Positions 5,538-7,169 of a stretch of DNA of 7,169 bases are shown one piece after another; the stretch's first letter is position 1; every line of letters starts with the position of its first letter. The position numbers were made by a program, and so were the translations under genes. The stretch comes from Pseudomonadota bacterium (GTDB lineage Bacteria; Desulfobacterota; Desulfobacteria; Desulfobacterales; RPRI01), in the NCBI GenBank assembly GCA_018819005.1, contig JAHJQU010000087.1:1-7169 (forward strand). The letters run 5' to 3'. The notes under the pieces were generated by a model. The model made no database searches, was not told the DNA's origin, and saw only the letters and a list, made by a program, of their open reading frames with translations.

Positions 5538-6548
5538 TTAATCCAGTTCGCTGATTAATATTTCTTTTATAACGGCTGAACCAATTCCGGACAAGAAAAC
5601 AAAATGCAGGGATAAGTTATCCCTCTTCTTGTCCTTCTTAATCGCGTCAATAACTTTTACCAGGTCATATGGGAGTTCAACCGGGAGGCAAAAGAGTTCA
5701 ATAAGTCTCTTTAACCTTTCAAATTCTTCCTCTTTTAATAAACCTTTTTTCACCGAAAGCCTGGAAGCCTTTATCATCCCTGCGCTGATTGCTTCGCCAT
5801 GAGGGATTCCCATGCTTTTTTCAAATGCATGGCCGAATGTATGCCCGAAATTAAGCTTTCTCCGCTCACCCTTTTCTTTTTCATCCCTGGATACAATCCC
5901 TGATTTGATTTTGACCGAATCATAAATCAGTTTTCCGATAACATTCCGGTCAAGGGAAAGCGCTTTTTTGTGGTTATCTTCCAGGAAAACAAAAAGTTCT
6001 GTATCGCATATTGCCGCATGTTTTATTATTTCTGCAAACCCGTTAAGCAATTCTCTTTCAGGAAGAGTCGAAAGAAGACTTAAATCACAGATAACAAATT
6101 CAGGCTGATTGAACACGCCTACAATATTCTTATACTCGTCCAGGTTAACGCCGTTTTTTCCGCCGACACTTGCATCAACCTGCGAAAGAAGCGTGGTAGA
6201 GACAAAACCGAACCGGATGCCTCTTAAGAAAGTGGAAGCAGCAAACCCGGCAATATCGCAAACAACCCCGCCCCCTATTCCGGCTATAAAAGATGATCTG
6301 TCAACCTCAAATTCAAGAAGCCTTTCATATATCTCCCTGACCGTATCCAGAGTCTTGCCTTTTTCCCCTGGTTCAATTTTTATGACTCTGTATGGCGGGA
6401 AATCCTTTCCGTAGCAGTTCCATACGTTCTTATCGGTTATTATAACTGTTTTTTCGACCGGCACATACCTGCCGAGATTTAAAAGGCTTTCACCGATCAT
6501 CACCACGGAATCGCCATCCCCGCCTTTTATTTTTATGGTCTTAACCAT
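5538..6548 (-). CDS. aroB: 3-dehydroquinate synthase
   Basis: Converts DAHP to 3-dehydroquinate, the second step of the shikimate pathway, using NAD and a divalent metal (usually zinc) in the cytoplasm. The 336 residues are close to the usual 340-370 and appear complete. The NAD-binding region reads GIGGGVVCDIAGFAAST (90-106). It is followed by STTLLSQVDASVGGKNGVN (117-135), which carries the conserved substrate-binding Lys and Asn. Metal ligands by family alignment are Glu173 (FAEIIKHA), His236 (NFGHTFGHAFEK) and His250 (PHGEA), with His240 as the conserved catalytic-site histidine. KKDKKRDN (304-311) supplies conserved basic residues. The ATG has GGAG six nt upstream, and that GGAG lies inside the last unit of the 7-bp repeat array. 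It follows the DAHP synthase gene on the same strand after 179 bp. Confidence 0.97.
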   Translation of the reverse strand: MVKTIKIKGGDGDSVVMIGESLLNLGRYVPVEKTVIITDKNVWNCYGKDFPPYRVIKIEPGEKGKTLDTVREIYERLLEFEVDRSSFIAGIGGGVVCDIAGFAASTFLRGIRFGFVSTTLLSQVDASVGGKNGVNLDEYKNIVGVFNQPEFVICDLSLLSTLPERELLNGFAEIIKHAAICDTELFVFLEDNHKKALSLDRNVIGKLIYDSVKIKSGIVSRDEKEKGERRKLNFGHTFGHAFEKSMGIPHGEAISAGMIKASRLSVKKGLLKEEEFERLKRLIELFCLPVELPYDLVKVIDAIKKDKKRDNLSLHFVFLSGIGSAVIKEILISELD

Positions 6549-6554
6549 TATAAT

Positions 6555-6605
6555 CTCCGGTCTCCGGACTCTGGTTTCTGGTTCCTGGTCTCTGGTTTCT
6601 GGTTT
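6555..6605. repeat. Tandem 7-bp CTGGTTT-like array abutting the aroB ribosome binding site
   Basis: Five contiguous units, CTGGTTT, CTGGTTC, CTGGTCT, CTGGTTT and CTGGTTT, occupy 6571-6605. They are preceded by CTCCGGT (6555-6561) and CTCCGGA (6562-6568), which look like diverged units. Read on the aroB strand, the end unit provides the CGGAG used as Shine-Dalgarno. The array shares an exact 17-bp sequence with 4913-4929 on the other strand. Confidence 0.75.
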
Positions 6606-6609
6606 ATTC

Positions 6610-6724
6610 GGTGAATGGTTGATAATGAATAGTCGTCAGTGAAAAGCTTAACAATCTGAAGGCTTTTAGACTGAAGACTATTAGTAATTTCAACCCCTTT
6701 ACTATTCACCATCCACTATTCACA
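6610..6724. repeat. Imperfect inverted repeat with ATTCAC-like units between DAHP synthase and aroB genes
   Basis: Arms at 6610-6632 (GGTGAATGGTTGATAATGAA...) and 6702-6724 are reverse complements at 18 of 23 positions. Each arm is itself built of two GTGAAT/ATTCAC-like half units, and CTATTCAC is repeated inside the second arm. The intervening 69 bp contain a repeated CTGAAG. Its style resembles the foldback at 5421-5499. It lies 4 bp beyond the stop of the DAHP synthase gene and could shape the end of that transcript or processing between the two genes. Confidence 0.55.
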
Positions 6725-6727
6725 ATA

Positions 6728-7169
6728 TTATTCCTTGTTGAAGATATCATAAATAGCCCTGACCTGTCTGCAAAGCAATTCAAACTGGTGAGGATAAAGA
6801 GATTGTGCCCCGTCGCTCATTGCCTTTTCCGGAGTATGATGCACTTCAACCATCAGACCGTGAGCATCTGCTGCAATAGCAGCGCGACTCAATGGTATAA
6901 CTTGGTCTCTGCGGCCTGCGGCATGGCTTGGATCAACAATTATCGGAAGGTGACTCTCTTTTCTCACTACAGGGATTGCTGAAAGGTCGAGTGTGTTGCG
7001 GCTGTGGTGTGAAAAGGTTCTGACACCTCTTTCGCATAAAACCACATTCGGATTTCCGCCTTCAAGAATATATTCTGCGGCCATCAGAAATTCTTCTATC
7101 GTTGCCGCCATTCCCCGCTTAAGAAGAATAGGCTTTGATGATTTTCCTGCACGCCGGAGAAGGCTGAAA
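6728..7169 (-). CDS. aroF: 3-deoxy-7-phosphoheptulonate (DAHP) synthase, class I-beta type (5' end off window)
   Basis: Condenses phosphoenolpyruvate and erythrose 4-phosphate to DAHP, the first committed shikimate step. Only the C-terminal 146 residues are present; the frame is open to base 7169, so the Met at 7111 is internal. The family landmarks are clear: KPILLKRGM (phosphoenolpyruvate-binding loop), GNPNVVLCERGVRTF, RNTLDLSAIPV, then HLPIIVDPSHAAGRRDQV with the metal-ligand His, then AAIAADAHGLMVEVHH with the metal-ligand Glu, and MSDGAQSL with the Asp ligand. This is the AroF/AroA(G)-like class without a C-terminal chorismate mutase or ACT extension, as it ends at IYDIFNKE. An N-terminal regulatory domain cannot be excluded because it would be off the window. 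aroB follows after a 179-bp repeat-filled gap. The related KDO-8-phosphate synthase is a less likely alternative given the LCERG and SDGAQSL motifs. Confidence 0.93.
   Translation of the reverse strand, partial: FSLLRRAGKSSKPILLKRGMAATIEEFLMAAEYILEGGNPNVVLCERGVRTFSHHSRNTLDLSAIPVVRKESHLPIIVDPSHAAGRRDQVIPLSRAAIAADAHGLMVEVHHTPEKAMSDGAQSLYPHQFELLCRQVRAIYDIFNKE

Overview
The window looks like chromosomal DNA of an anaerobic or metabolically versatile Gram-negative bacterium. A Desulfobacterota (former Deltaproteobacteria) member is my best guess. The grounds are an outer-membrane TolC-type channel, Sec-exported periplasmic proteins, good matches to sigma-54 promoters, a DUF2889 protein next to a family I CoA-transferase, moderate GC with AT-rich intergenic DNA, and short degenerate repeats between genes. 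The taxonomic call is inference; no rRNA or other marker gene is present.

Left part (1-2139): a minus-strand metal-efflux-like unit. An exported DUF3347 protein (1306-1824) lies upstream of a CzcC/CusC-type TolC-family channel (1-1089, C-terminus off the window). Membrane-fusion and RND pump genes would be expected beyond base 1. Upstream of the DUF3347 gene is a sigma-54-type -24/-12 element (1912-1927). About 100-160 bp further upstream is a repeated 13-bp motif with a strong dyad (2025-2085), a layout like enhancer-dependent promoters.

Middle (2140-4763): a DUF2889 protein (2140-2700, minus) is divergent from a 569-residue single-chain family I CoA-transferase (3054-4763, plus). The 353 bp between them hold a sigma-70-like promoter facing DUF2889, a possible 49-residue ORF, an AT-rich dyad, and a second sigma-54-type element (2976-2991) facing the CoA-transferase. 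A 13-bp sequence, TATAGAAATTATA, occurs in both sigma-54-associated intergenic regions.

Right part (4764-7169): a small exported protein of unknown function (4953-5402, plus) converges on the shikimate pair. This pair is DAHP synthase (6728-7169, N-terminus off the window) followed by 3-dehydroquinate synthase aroB (5538-6548), both minus, so the first two steps of chorismate synthesis are adjacent. Intergenic gaps here are filled by degenerate short repeats: 7-bp CTGGTTT-like units, ATTCGTAA/ATTCAC-like units and foldback arms. One 17-bp sequence, GACCAGGAACCAGAAAC, lies 23 nt before the exported-protein start and 25 nt before the aroB start, in the same orientation relative to each gene.

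Most gene calls are ordinary families. The more unusual content is the pair of sigma-54-like promoters with shared upstream sequence, the repeat family at translation starts, and the uncharacterised DUF2889, DUF3347 and exported proteins.
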